DNA from: Kingella oralis
GTDB taxonomy: Bacteria; Pseudomonadota; Gammaproteobacteria; Burkholderiales; Neisseriaceae
Direction of reading: 5' to 3'
DNA: 64,000 nucleotides
Assembly (NCBI RefSeq): GCF_014054985.1
Contig: NZ_CP059569.1
Location: forward strand, 1,240,001 to 1,304,000
Positions 57,322 to 64,000 of this stretch are shown piece after piece. How positions within the stretch are numbered: the stretch's first letter is position 1; each line of letters opens with the position of its first letter. The notes below the pieces were generated by a model that was given only the letters and a program-made list of their open reading frames with translations, did no database searches and was not told where the DNA came from. The translations under genes and the position numbers were made by a program.

Positions 57322-58218
57322 ATGAACAATTTTCTAACCCAACGCAAAAAAGGCATCGGCGGCAGCGACATCGCCGCCATTATCGGCGTATCCCAATTCA
57401 AAACCGCCCTAGATGTGTACCTATCCAAAACCACCGAACAGCCCGAACAGCAAGGCGAACATCTGTATTGGGGGCACGCCCTAGAAAACCCCATCATCGA
57501 CCGCTTTATCCGAGACACAGGCGCAAACGTCATCAGGCAGCCTGAAATGCGCCGACACCCGCAGCACCAATGGGCAATCGCCAACGCCGACGCGCTCATT
57601 ATGAACGGCGACACCATAGAAGCCATCCTAGAAATCAAAACCAGCAGCGCATTCAAAAGCCGCGAATGGGGCGTAGACGACACCGACGAAGTGCCGATTG
57701 AATACATCGCCCAAGTGCAATGGTATATGTGGATTTACAACGTACAAGAAGCCTATTTAGCCGCGCTGATTGGCGGCAACCAATACCGCCAATACCACAT
57801 CAAACGCGATGACGAACTGATTGCCATACTCGCCGAAAAAGCCCAAGCCTTTTGGCAAAACCACGTTATCCCCCGCATTCCGCCCGAACCACAAAACGGC
57901 GAAGACGCGCAAAAGCTGTATCCACACGACAACGGCAACACCGCCCAAGCCGACAGCGACACCCTAACCGCCTACGCCGAGCTCAAAGAACTCAAAGCAC
58001 AGGAAAAAGAACTCAAAGCACAAATTGCCGCCCGCGAAGACTTGCTCAAAATCAAAATCGGCGAATATTCCACCATGCAAGCAGGCGACAACACCCTATT
58101 CACATGGAAAGCCCAACAAAGCAACCGATTTGACAGCAAAGCCTTTCAGGCAGCCCACCCCGATTTATATCAGCAATACAGCAAGCAAAGCGAAACCCGC
58201 GTATTGCGCCTGAAATAA
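57322..58218 (+). CDS. YqaJ-type (lambda Exo-like) exonuclease
   Basis: 298 residues. QRKKGIGGSDIAAIIGVSQFKT (QR..GIGGSD motif), EHLYWGHALENPIIDRF, NADALIM and AILEIKTSS give the D-E-K active site; IEYIAQVQWYMWIYNV is the QVQ motif. Degrades one strand from double-strand ends and hands the other to RecT. Typical partner of the recT gene downstream. Confidence 0.92.
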   Translation: MNNFLTQRKKGIGGSDIAAIIGVSQFKTALDVYLSKTTEQPEQQGEHLYWGHALENPIIDRFIRDTGANVIRQPEMRRHPQHQWAIANADALIMNGDTIEAILEIKTSSAFKSREWGVDDTDEVPIEYIAQVQWYMWIYNVQEAYLAALIGGNQYRQYHIKRDDELIAILAEKAQAFWQNHVIPRIPPEPQNGEDAQKLYPHDNGNTAQADSDTLTAYAELKELKAQEKELKAQIAAREDLLKIKIGEYSTMQAGDNTLFTWKAQQSNRFDSKAFQAAHPDLYQQYSKQSETRVLRLK

Positions 58219-58250
58219 AAAAGGCAGCCTGAAAAGACTGCCCCAGCAAA

Positions 58251-59012
58251 CTAAACTAACCGAATATCACGCCAAGGCACAAAATCCAGCCCCAGCTTAT
58301 CCGCCAACTGCCGCGCCTGAATAATCCCATCCTGAAAACGGTCATGCGTTTTAAACACCAATTCAGGACACAGCGAAAACACCGCCTTTTCAGTCGCCCG
58401 AAAATAAGCCATCTGATACGGCAAATGACGCAACAGCGAAGCAATCACACGCAACACATCATCAGGCAATGCGCCCACAGTTAAACGATGCACATATTCC
58501 ACCGCAGCGGGCAGCACATCCGCAGGGATTTCCTCGATTGCCGCCACGCCAAAACGCTGATGCACCATTTTGTAAGCATCCGAATAACTGATGCCCCGCA
58601 GCCCAACAAGGGCAGAAACAGCTTGACGCAATGGCGTGCGCTGGTCCGCGGAAGTTTGAGAAGAAAGTTTCAGGCTGCCTGAAAGGATTTGCTCAATTTG
58701 CTCATCGCACCAAACAGCAAAGCGGGGGTCTAGCCAGCGGGCGAAGTGGATAGCAAGTTTTGGGTGTAGCCAAGTGCCGCCACCGTTTGCAGGCGAACCT
58801 TTTTTAACAATAACTAATTGATTTTTATCAAAGACGATTTTTAGGGTTTTTGACAAATGCTCCGCCAAATCAGAGATATATTCTTGATTTTGTTCTGTTT
58901 TAAGAAAATCAGGAACACGCTTGCCAAAATGGGCAGCAATAGCGGAAGCATTAAGAAATCCGTCATTACGGAATGAAACGGCGATGTCGCCAAAAGATTT
59001 GATTACGTTCAT
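58251..59012 (-). CDS. KilA-N domain antirepressor under C4-type control
   Basis: 253 residues. KilA-N domain (FRNDGFLNASAIAAHFGKRV...TWLHPKLAIHFARWLDPRFAVWCDEQI) and a C-terminal P22-antirepressor/ORF6C-like domain (LRQAVSALVGLRGISYSDAYKMVHQRFGV). It lies on the minus strand inside the rightward early operon with its own promoter. Start ATG six bases after GAGGT; that ribosome site is complementary to a loop in the upstream C4-type RNA. Confidence 0.87.
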   Translation of the reverse strand: MNVIKSFGDIAVSFRNDGFLNASAIAAHFGKRVPDFLKTEQNQEYISDLAEHLSKTLKIVFDKNQLVIVKKGSPANGGGTWLHPKLAIHFARWLDPRFAVWCDEQIEQILSGSLKLSSQTSADQRTPLRQAVSALVGLRGISYSDAYKMVHQRFGVAAIEEIPADVLPAAVEYVHRLTVGALPDDVLRVIASLLRHLPYQMAYFRATEKAVFSLCPELVFKTHDRFQDGIIQARQLADKLGLDFVPWRDIRLV

Positions 59013-59046
59013 GTTGAACACCTCATAGTTTTAAGTTTAAGGAATC

Positions 59047-59116
59047 GCCCATTTGGGCGGGGTTGTCCTAACGCACTATGAGTAGCGTCCGGGTCGTTAC
59101 CGATACCCGCAACCCC
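59047..59116 (-). ncRNA. C4-type antisense RNA upstream of the antirepressor
   Basis: On the minus strand GGGGTTG and CAACCCC enclose two hairpins: CGGGT...ACCCG and GACGC...GCGTT, the latter with CTCATAGT in its loop. CTCATAGT is complementary to ACTATGAG, the ribosome site of the antirepressor (59022-59029). A GCCC-AAAT-GGGC hairpin follows. This is the build of phage P1/P7 c4 RNA, which blocks ant translation. Confidence 0.75.
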
Positions 59117-59140
59117 AAACTTTTAGGCAGCCTGAAAAGG

Positions 59141-59209
59141 TCAAGCCGCCCCGCTTTCGGGGTGTGATGCAAATGAAAAAACACGTCTGCCAACGTGATT
59201 TTCTCTCAT
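59141..59209 (-). CDS. Possible 22-residue leader peptide
   Basis: MRENHVGRRVFSFASHPESG and two alanines, starting about 12 bases from the predicted 5' end of the antirepressor transcript and within the first C4 target site. No ribosome site is visible, so translation is uncertain. Confidence 0.3.
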   Translation of the reverse strand: MRENHVGRRVFSFASHPESGAA

Positions 59210-59227
59210 AGTTTGTTAGGAACCCAC

Positions 59228-59256
59228 ATCATACCCCACCCCTTAACCTTTATCAA
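59228..59256 (-). promoter_or_regulatory. Promoter of the C4-antirepressor transcript
   Basis: On the minus strand TTGATA and TATGAT are exactly 17 bases apart. The transcript would begin near 59221, at the site complementary to the C4 loop. It overlaps the upstream region of recT on the other strand. Confidence 0.75.
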
Positions 59257-59269
59257 CAGGAGACCCACC

Positions 59270-60220
59270 ATGTCCACCCAAGCACTAAAAAACGCCATCA
59301 CCCCCGCAAAAGCCAAACCGCTTTCCGAGCGCACCATCGCCGACCTGATGAGCGATGCCAAAATCAAAGCGCAAATGGCATTGGCCCTACCCAAACACAT
59401 GACCGCCGACCGCCTGGCCCGCATCGCCACCACCGAAATGCGCCGCGTGCCCGCCTTGGCAAATTGCAGCCCCGAAAGTTTCCTAGGCGCAATCATGCAA
59501 TGCGCCCAACTCGGCATAGAACCCAGCAACAGCCTAGGGCACGCCTACCTCATCCCCTTTGGCAACGGCAAAGACAAACAAGGACGCGCCAACGTGCAAC
59601 TCATCATCGGCTATCGCGGCATGATAGACCTTGCCCGCCGCAGCGGACAAATCGTCAGCCTATCCGCCCGCGCCGTATATGAAAACGACGAGTTCAGCTA
59701 CGAATACGGCTTGCATGAAGATTTAACCCACAAGCCCAGCGAAGACGGCAACACAGGCAGCCTAACCCACGTTTACGCCGTCGCCCGCCTGAAAGACGGC
59801 GGCATCCAGTTTGAAGTCATGAGCCGCGCCCAAGTAGATGCCATCCGCGCCCAAAGCAAAGCAGGCAACAGCGGACCGTGGCAAACGCACTACGAAGAAA
59901 TGGCGAAAAAAACCGTTATCCGCCGTTTATTTAAATACCTGCCTGTATCGATTGAAATCCAAAAAGCCGTCGGGCTGGACGAACAAGCCGAAGCAGGCAT
60001 AGACCAACAAAACGCCGCCTTTGCTTATGGCGAAATCATTGAAGCCGATTACAACGTCGTGCCGGCGGAGCCTGAAGCGCAGCCTGAAAAACCCACGCTA
60101 AACGAAGCCGAATTCAACGCCATCGCCGAACAAGTCAAAACAGGCGATGCCGAATACGACCAAATCATCGCCCAATATGATTTGACCGCCGAGCAAAAAG
60201 ATTTGCTGGATAAATTGTAA
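59270..60220 (+). CDS. recT: RecT-family single-strand annealing protein
   Basis: 316 residues. ALPKHMTADRLARIATTEMRRVPALANCSPESFLGAIMQCAQLGIEPSNSLGHAYLIPF and VQLIIGYRGMIDLARRSG are RecT core motifs; YEEMAKKTVIRRLFKYLPVS near residue 210. Anneals strands made by the YqaJ exonuclease, for phage recombination. ACAGGAG before the ATG. Confidence 0.93.
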   Translation: MSTQALKNAITPAKAKPLSERTIADLMSDAKIKAQMALALPKHMTADRLARIATTEMRRVPALANCSPESFLGAIMQCAQLGIEPSNSLGHAYLIPFGNGKDKQGRANVQLIIGYRGMIDLARRSGQIVSLSARAVYENDEFSYEYGLHEDLTHKPSEDGNTGSLTHVYAVARLKDGGIQFEVMSRAQVDAIRAQSKAGNSGPWQTHYEEMAKKTVIRRLFKYLPVSIEIQKAVGLDEQAEAGIDQQNAAFAYGEIIEADYNVVPAEPEAQPEKPTLNEAEFNAIAEQVKTGDAEYDQIIAQYDLTAEQKDLLDKL

Positions 60221-60263
60221 TGCCTGAAAGGCAGCCTGAAATCCGAAGCATAGGAACCCCGCA

Positions 60264-60815
60264 ATGACCGTTATCACTGTTAAAGACCAAAGCCCCACCG
60301 AGCAAATCCTAAGCAGCCTGAAAACATGGCAGCGCGACGCCAAAAAATTCAAGCAGACCGCCCTGTACGACCTGTTGGTTGAAACCGCCGCCCACATCAA
60401 AAAGCAGGAAAAAGCCCTAAATGACGAAGGCAAAAAAGTGTTTGAAGAATTTACCCGCACCCCCGCCGACGCCGCCTTTTCCAACTACATCCGCGCCCGC
60501 GCAGGCTACCGGTGCGAGCGCTGCGGCAAACAGTACAAAGCCAAAAGCACCGGCCTGCAATGCAGCCACCACTTTTCCCGCCGCCACTACAACATCCGCT
60601 TCGACCCCGACAACGCCGCCGCCCTGTGCCACCACTGCCACAACTACTGGTATTCCAAAGACGTCCCCGAAGCCGCCCGCTGGCTTGAAGATAAAATCGG
60701 CCAAGAGCGAGTAAACCGCCTGATTGCCCTGAAAAACCAAAAACAAAGCAAACCCACCGCCAGCGAAGAAGCCGCCATCGCCGAAAAATACCGCCAACTG
60801 AAGGAGCAGCTATGA
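60264..60815 (+). CDS. NinG-like HNH/zinc protein, copy B
   Basis: 183 residues. RAGYRCERCGKQYKAKSTGLQCSHHFSRRHYNIRF and ALCHHCHNYWYSK as in copy A at 55834. Strongly GC-rich third codon positions compared with copy A. It begins a tight run of four overlapping genes. Two related copies in one phage suggest insertion of a second recombination cassette. Confidence 0.8.
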   Translation: MTVITVKDQSPTEQILSSLKTWQRDAKKFKQTALYDLLVETAAHIKKQEKALNDEGKKVFEEFTRTPADAAFSNYIRARAGYRCERCGKQYKAKSTGLQCSHHFSRRHYNIRFDPDNAAALCHHCHNYWYSKDVPEAARWLEDKIGQERVNRLIALKNQKQSKPTASEEAAIAEKYRQLKEQL

Positions 60816-61030
60816 GCATCGCCCGCCTCACCGACGCCCTGTTCGACCAACTCGACCGCCTCGAAAGGCTCGACCCAGAAGACACCGAACGCATGAATGC
60901 CGAAATCGAACGCGCCCGCGCCGTCCACCTCGTCAGCGGCGACATCATCGAAACCGGTCGTCTCACCCTTGCCGCCGCCGAAATGGTCGGGCGCGGCATC
61001 AACAGCCCGCTATTGGAGAAACTCGAATGA
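60812..61030 (+). CDS. Hypothetical protein, 72 residues
   Basis: Unrecognised helical protein (LTDALFDQLDRLERLDPEDTERMNAEIERARAVH; AAAEMVGRGINSPLLEKLE). Overlaps both neighbours by four bases. GC-rich like copy B. Confidence 0.65.
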   Translation: MSIARLTDALFDQLDRLERLDPEDTERMNAEIERARAVHLVSGDIIETGRLTLAAAEMVGRGINSPLLEKLE

Positions 61031-61443
61031 ACGCTGGTCAATTCAAAAAAGGGCAAATCCCTTGGAACAAAGGCACCAAAGGCATCATGCCCAAACCCGT
61101 CAACGGCTTTCAAAAAGGCAACAAATGCTGGAAAGAGCGCCCCGTCGGCAGCGAACGCAAAACCCGAGACGGCATCGAAGTCAAAACCGAAAACGGTTGG
61201 ATACCGCGCGGTCGCCTTGTTCTGGGCACCTTTCCCATCGGATACGTTGTCCTGCACATCGACGGCGACCGCTACAACGACGCCCCCGACAACCTGATAG
61301 CCATCCCCCGCGCCGTATCCGTAACCCTAAACCGATGGGGCTACAAACACCAACCCCCGAGCCTGCGCCGCGCCTTTATCGCCCGCGCCATGCTCAACCA
61401 CAGGATAAAGCAATGCAAATCATCGAAATCTACCGCCGCCTGA
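61027..61443 (+). CDS. HNH homing-type endonuclease
   Basis: 138 residues. WNKGTKG and FQKGNKCWKERPVGSER are the DNA-binding pattern, and VVLHIDGDRYNDAPDNLIAI the HNH_3 motif (H..D....N.L). The usual HH pair is LH, keeping the catalytic histidine. Acts on DNA as a free-standing mobile nuclease or at packaging. Confidence 0.8.
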   Translation: MNAGQFKKGQIPWNKGTKGIMPKPVNGFQKGNKCWKERPVGSERKTRDGIEVKTENGWIPRGRLVLGTFPIGYVVLHIDGDRYNDAPDNLIAIPRAVSVTLNRWGYKHQPPSLRRAFIARAMLNHRIKQCKSSKSTAA

Positions 61444-61544
61444 ACCAATACCCCAAACGCCTGCAAAAACCCATGCGCGCCCAACTCAAAGCCCTGGTAC
61501 TCAAGCAGCGCAAAACCATTCACGAAACAGGAGAACCCAAATGA
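61413..61544 (+). CDS. Small basic protein, 43 residues
   Basis: MQIIEIYRRLNQYPKRLQKP and KALVLKQRKTIHETGEPK; basic helical. AGGA eight bases before the ATG; overlaps both the HNH gene and the next gene (ATGA). Confidence 0.55.
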   Translation: MQIIEIYRRLNQYPKRLQKPMRAQLKALVLKQRKTIHETGEPK

Positions 61545-61903
61545 CCCAACAATTTAAATTCGGCGACCGCGTGCGCATAAAAGATGAACCGTTAACACCG
61601 TGGGAAAACGCGGGAATTATCTTTGCCATCTATGGAGATGAGAAGCGTGGATATTATGCAGCAGTTTGCTTTCAAGAATCTGGCGATTTTCAAGATGTTC
61701 CACTTGATGAAATAGAACGCGTCCCCCACCCCGACACCGCGAGGCTGGATTGGCTGATAGAAAACCAAGCCTATGTTGTGCACGAACTGCCTGATGAAGA
61801 TTGCGCCTATTTCTCCGTCTCGCTTAACGCAGGAGGGCAAATAGCCGCAAATAGCACTGCCCGCCAAGCCATCGACAACGCCATGCGCGAAAAGGCAGCC
61901 TGA
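61541..61903 (+). CDS. Hypothetical protein, 120 residues
   Basis: Unrecognised. FKFGDRVRIKDEPLTPWENAGIIFAIYG resembles small SH3-like barrel openings; the second half (TARLDWLIENQAYVVHELPDEDCAYF) is seen in phage proteins that act on modified lysine or serve as accessory factors, function unknown. An uptake sequence lies at its 3' end. Confidence 0.65.
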   Translation: MTQQFKFGDRVRIKDEPLTPWENAGIIFAIYGDEKRGYYAAVCFQESGDFQDVPLDEIERVPHPDTARLDWLIENQAYVVHELPDEDCAYFSVSLNAGGQIAANSTARQAIDNAMREKAA

Positions 61904-62064
61904 AATGCGCCACGGCAGCCTGTGCAGCGGCATTGAAGCCGCATCCGTGGCGCGGGAAACCTGCCGAGCAATGCCCCGACGCGCCGAGATACAAAGCAAT
62001 CTGGAACAGTATGGCTGTGCCGGTGATGCGTTGGATAGGGCAACGGATTAAAGATTTTTTTTGA
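61904..62064 (+). pseudogene. Remnant of a C5-cytosine DNA methyltransferase
   Basis: Starts as a typical phage Dcm-like enzyme (MRHGSLCSGIEAASVA, motif I) and then, in another frame, gives the family's C-terminus (GKPAEQCPDAPRYKAIWNSMAV, PVMRWIGQRI). Everything between, normally some 200-300 residues with the catalytic PC and ENV motifs, is gone, and the two ends are out of frame. A deletion about 50 bases into the gene explains this. No active enzyme can be made. Confidence 0.82.
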
Positions 62065-62081
62065 GACCGAAAGAAAACAAC

Positions 62082-62447
62082 ATGACACCCGAACTGACAC
62101 CCGAACAAATCGAGAAAGAACGCGCCGCGTTTGAGGCGTGGATGGCTGAACTGTATCCAACCAACCAGCAAACGGAACGAGTGGGCGACGAATACAGCCG
62201 CCTTGGTACACAGTACAAATGGGAAGGCTGGCAAGCCAAAGCCGCGCAATCCGAATGGATAAGCGTGGAGGACAGGCTGCCTGAATTAAACAAAGAAGTA
62301 TTGGTTGTATGGACGGATGGTGTATTTGGTTTTGCAACACGCATTGAGACAAAATATCACGAAGAAAGGTGGAATTGGGAAACAGCAGCGCTTGTCGAAA
62401 CAATTACACACTGGCAACCCCTGATCGAACCACCCAAGGCAGCCTGA
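62082..62447 (+). CDS. DUF551-containing phage protein
   Basis: 121 residues. The C-terminal WISVEDRLPELNKEVLVVWTDG...THWQPLIEPPKA is a complete DUF551 domain, common in phage early regions and of unknown function; N-terminal helix (LTPEQIEKERAAFEAWMAE). Confidence 0.8.
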   Translation: MTPELTPEQIEKERAAFEAWMAELYPTNQQTERVGDEYSRLGTQYKWEGWQAKAAQSEWISVEDRLPELNKEVLVVWTDGVFGFATRIETKYHEERWNWETAALVETITHWQPLIEPPKAA

Positions 62448-62458
62448 AAGGACACCCC

Positions 62459-62665
62459 GTGAAATCCCCAGCCACTCGTTACTGCATCCGCAAGATAGAC
62501 GGCAACTGGCACGGCTGCACGCTCAACCACTTGCCACCCGACTACAATCACCAACCCAACAGAGCCAACCGCCGTTTGCCTCGCTACACCGAGCTAAAAA
62601 AATTCCCCAACCTGCAAGACGCGCAGCAATGGCTGGATGAACAAACAACCGAGGAGCAAGAATGA
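62459..62665 (+). CDS. Hypothetical protein, 68 residues (GTG start)
   Basis: Unrecognised. KSPATRYCIRKIDGNWHGCTLN and LPRYTELKKFPNLQDAQQWLDEQ. GTG after AAAGGA, the latter supplied by an uptake sequence. Overlaps the next gene (ATGA). Confidence 0.6.
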   Translation: MKSPATRYCIRKIDGNWHGCTLNHLPPDYNHQPNRANRRLPRYTELKKFPNLQDAQQWLDEQTTEEQE

Positions 62666-62871
62666 AACAATCCGAGACCAACGATGAATTATTGACGCCG
62701 GAAGACGTTGCCAAGATGCTATGCCTTTCCAAGCGAACTGTTTTAGAGCGTTATGCTATTCGTCCTGATTTCCCCGGTCGTATCGCCATATCCAAACGTA
62801 AATTTTGGTGGAAACGAAGTGAAGTGATGATATGGCTGGAACGAAACAAAGAAAAGCGCGCGGCAACATGA
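62662..62871 (+). CDS. AlpA/excisionase-like DNA-binding protein
   Basis: 69 residues. LLTPEDVAKMLCLSKRTVLERYAIRPDFPGRIAISKRKFWWKRSEVMIWLE is a winged MerR-like HTH as in AlpA and Xis. Last gene before the right attachment site, so it probably guides excision or int expression. In the circular phage it precedes int directly. Confidence 0.82.
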   Translation: MKQSETNDELLTPEDVAKMLCLSKRTVLERYAIRPDFPGRIAISKRKFWWKRSEVMIWLERNKEKRAAT

Positions 62872-62872
62872 A

Positions 62873-62904
62873 AAAAGGAGCATTCCATCTTGGATGCTCC
62901 TTTT
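62873..62904. terminator. Bidirectional terminator at the right prophage end
   Basis: AAAAGGAGCAT and ATGCTCCTTTT form the stem, with U runs on both strands. It can end the early operon rightward and, leftward, stop transcripts coming out of tRNA-Leu about 70 bases away. Confidence 0.8.
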
Positions 62905-62972
62905 ACTGAAAAACATACTTGCACCAAACTTACACCAAGCTACTTGCAAATTATTGTTTATATTAAATATCT

Positions 62973-62986
62973 TGGTGCGGATGGAG
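62973..62986. repeat. Prophage attachment site, tRNA side
   Basis: TGGTGCGGATGGAG, the 3' end of tRNA-Leu including CCA (complement), identical to 15559-15572. Confidence 0.8.
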
Positions 62987-63057
62987 AGACTCGAACTCTC
63001 ACACCTTGCGGCGCCAGAACCTAAATCTGGTGCGTCTACCAATTTCGCCACATCCGC
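62973..63057 (-). tRNA. tRNA-Leu, anticodon UAG
   Basis: 85 bases with encoded CCA. Acceptor GCGGATG/CATCCGC, anticodon arm CCAGA-TTTAGGT-TCTGG with UAG, a variable arm of class II type, and GTTCGAGTC in the T arm. Intact despite prophage insertion at its 3' end. Confidence 0.95.
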
Positions 63058-63142
63058 GTTTCGTGTGAAAGCGCGGATTATACGGCTTTGCGGCAGAATT
63101 GCAAGCGGTTTTTGGCGGCGGGACGGGGTGTAGGCGGCGCGG

Positions 63143-63874
63143 TTAAAAGCGTTCGTTCGCTTGTAGATAGCGCCATTTTCCCTGCGGCAATGCGCCCAGT
63201 TTGATGCGCCCGACGCGGATGCGTTTTAAGCCGACCACGCGCAGCCCCACCAGTTCGCACATGCGGCGGATTTGGCGTTTTTTTCCTTGTTTCAACACGA
63301 AGCGCAGCTGGTCTTGGTTTTGCCAGCTTACTTGGGCGGGGCGCAGTTTTTCGCCGTCCAAGCTTAATCCGTGGTTAAGCAGGGCAAGCCCGTTCTCTTT
63401 CAGGCTGCCTTTCACGCGCACAAGGTATTCTTTTTCGCTGTTGCCGTTGTCGCCGATGAGCTGTTTGGCGATGCGCCCGTCTTGGGTGAGCACCAGCAAG
63501 CCGACCGAATCGATGTCCAGCCTGCCTGCGGGGGCGAGATTGCGGGTGTGGCTGGGGTGGAAGGCGATGCGGCTGGTGTCGCCTTCCCATTGGTTTTCGG
63601 CGGTGATGAGCTCAACGGCGGCGCGGTAGTCTTTTTCAGGCTGCCCGCTCACGAAGCCGACGGGTTTGTTCAACAAAATGGTTACGCGGTTGGCTTGTTG
63701 TTCGTGGGCTTGTTTGTTGAGGTCTATGCGGTCGGCGGGGCTGACTTTTTGCCCGAGCACGGCGGGGATGCCGTTTACGCGCACCCAGCCTTTTTCTATG
63801 TAGCTGTCGGCTTCGCGGCGTGAGCAGATGCCGAGTTCTGCCATGCGTTTGGATAGGCGGACGGGGTCGGTCAT
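63143..63874 (-). CDS. rluF: RluF-like 23S rRNA pseudouridine synthase
   Basis: 243 residues. N-terminal S4 domain (RLSKRMAELGICSRREADSYIEKGWVRVNG), catalytic AGRLDIDSVGLLVLT with the active-site aspartate in GRLD, and GKKRQIRRMCELVGLRVVGLKRIRVGRI, closest in pattern to RluF. It lacks the long basic C-terminal tail of E. coli RluF. RluB or RsuA cannot be fully excluded. Confidence 0.85.
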   Translation of the reverse strand: MTDPVRLSKRMAELGICSRREADSYIEKGWVRVNGIPAVLGQKVSPADRIDLNKQAHEQQANRVTILLNKPVGFVSGQPEKDYRAAVELITAENQWEGDTSRIAFHPSHTRNLAPAGRLDIDSVGLLVLTQDGRIAKQLIGDNGNSEKEYLVRVKGSLKENGLALLNHGLSLDGEKLRPAQVSWQNQDQLRFVLKQGKKRQIRRMCELVGLRVVGLKRIRVGRIKLGALPQGKWRYLQANERF

Positions 63875-63896
63875 GGGGATTCCTTTTTGCGGGATG

Positions 63897-63957
63897 AGGC
63901 AGCCTGAAAACGGGGTTGAATGGTGTTTGCTTGGCTGGACTGGTTTTCAGGCTACCT
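63897..63957. repeat. Inverted uptake-sequence pair upstream of the pseudouridine synthase
   Basis: AGGCAGCCTGAAAAC and, inverted, AGGTAGCCTGAAAAC (one base variant) with 31 bases between. Probably the terminator of a gene beyond the window edge. Confidence 0.5.
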
Positions 63958-64000
63958 TTGGGGTTGTGGCAAACTCGGGCTTGTTTATTGCAAGAGTGCG

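Larger units (their letters stand above)
15559..62986. mobile_element. Lambda-organised, contractile-tailed prophage, about 47.4 kb
   Basis: Bounded by the 14-bp direct repeat of the tRNA-Leu end. It contains all modules of a complete temperate phage: integrase and AlpA-like factor, lysis, tail with sheath, head, packaging, replication, recombination, immunity and antirepressors. No structural gene appears broken; the only clear ruin is a methyltransferase near the right end. Many uptake sequences lie within phage genes, indicating long adaptation to this host group. The portal, capsid, sheath and plug families are those of small DUF1073/DUF2184/DUF3383 myoviruses. Confidence 0.93.

Overview
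The window looks like a Neisseriaceae chromosome, most likely Kingella or a close relative. The DNA uptake sequence it carries throughout is AGGCAGCCTGAA (the Kingella-type dialect) and not the meningococcal GCCGTCTGAA type; many gene ends have two copies facing each other, forming a terminator. Species cannot be fixed from the sequence alone.

Left chromosomal part (1-15.5 kb): the 3' end of purC; a Correia-like miniature element; a type III restriction-modification operon (mod-res) preceded by 14 copies of a 7-bp repeat; then pyrG, rep, a small unknown gene, hfq, spoT, a small secreted-protein gene, rpoZ and gmk. Intergenic DNA here holds hairpin-forming miniature repeats. Right chromosomal part (62.97-64 kb): tRNA-Leu(UAG) and an RluF-like pseudouridine synthase.

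Between them lies a lambda-organised, contractile-tailed prophage of about 47.4 kb (15559-62986). It sits in the 3' end of tRNA-Leu: a 14-bp core of the tRNA end is repeated at the far side, beside what looks like the tRNA's original terminator. From left to right: integrase and a short cargo block (+ strand); then on the minus strand lysis genes with an embedded o-spanin, tail fibre, baseplate, tape measure, tail chaperone with a -1 frame extension, tube, sheath, connectors, capsid, protease/scaffold, portal and terminase; a PAPS-reductase-like gene; a HigBA-like toxin-antitoxin pair; a nin-like region (antiterminator candidate, DUF968, NinB, RusA); DnaB helicase; an O-like replication protein whose gene carries iteron-like repeats; HNH nuclease; antirepressor; CII-like and Cro-like genes.

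The switch is at 52.1 kb. The CI repressor has two HTH domains and a LexA-type autocleavage domain. Downstream of CI, in the position of lambda rexAB, are two overlapping genes of unknown function. Two early promoters, one leftward (52.1 kb) and one rightward (54.7 kb), share the same layout of ACCAWTGGT operators around TTTACA-N17-TATWAT. The rightward early operon encodes small proteins, YqaJ exonuclease, RecT, two related HNH proteins, a wrecked cytosine methyltransferase and an AlpA-like factor; in the circular phage it would run across attP into int.

Two RNA-level control systems stand out: a C4-type antisense RNA in front of a KilA-N antirepressor (59.0-59.26 kb), and an Ibs/Sib-like type I toxin-antitoxin locus (31.3-31.56 kb) with both promoters and an antisense terminator visible. 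Functions of the small early genes and several cargo genes are unknown.
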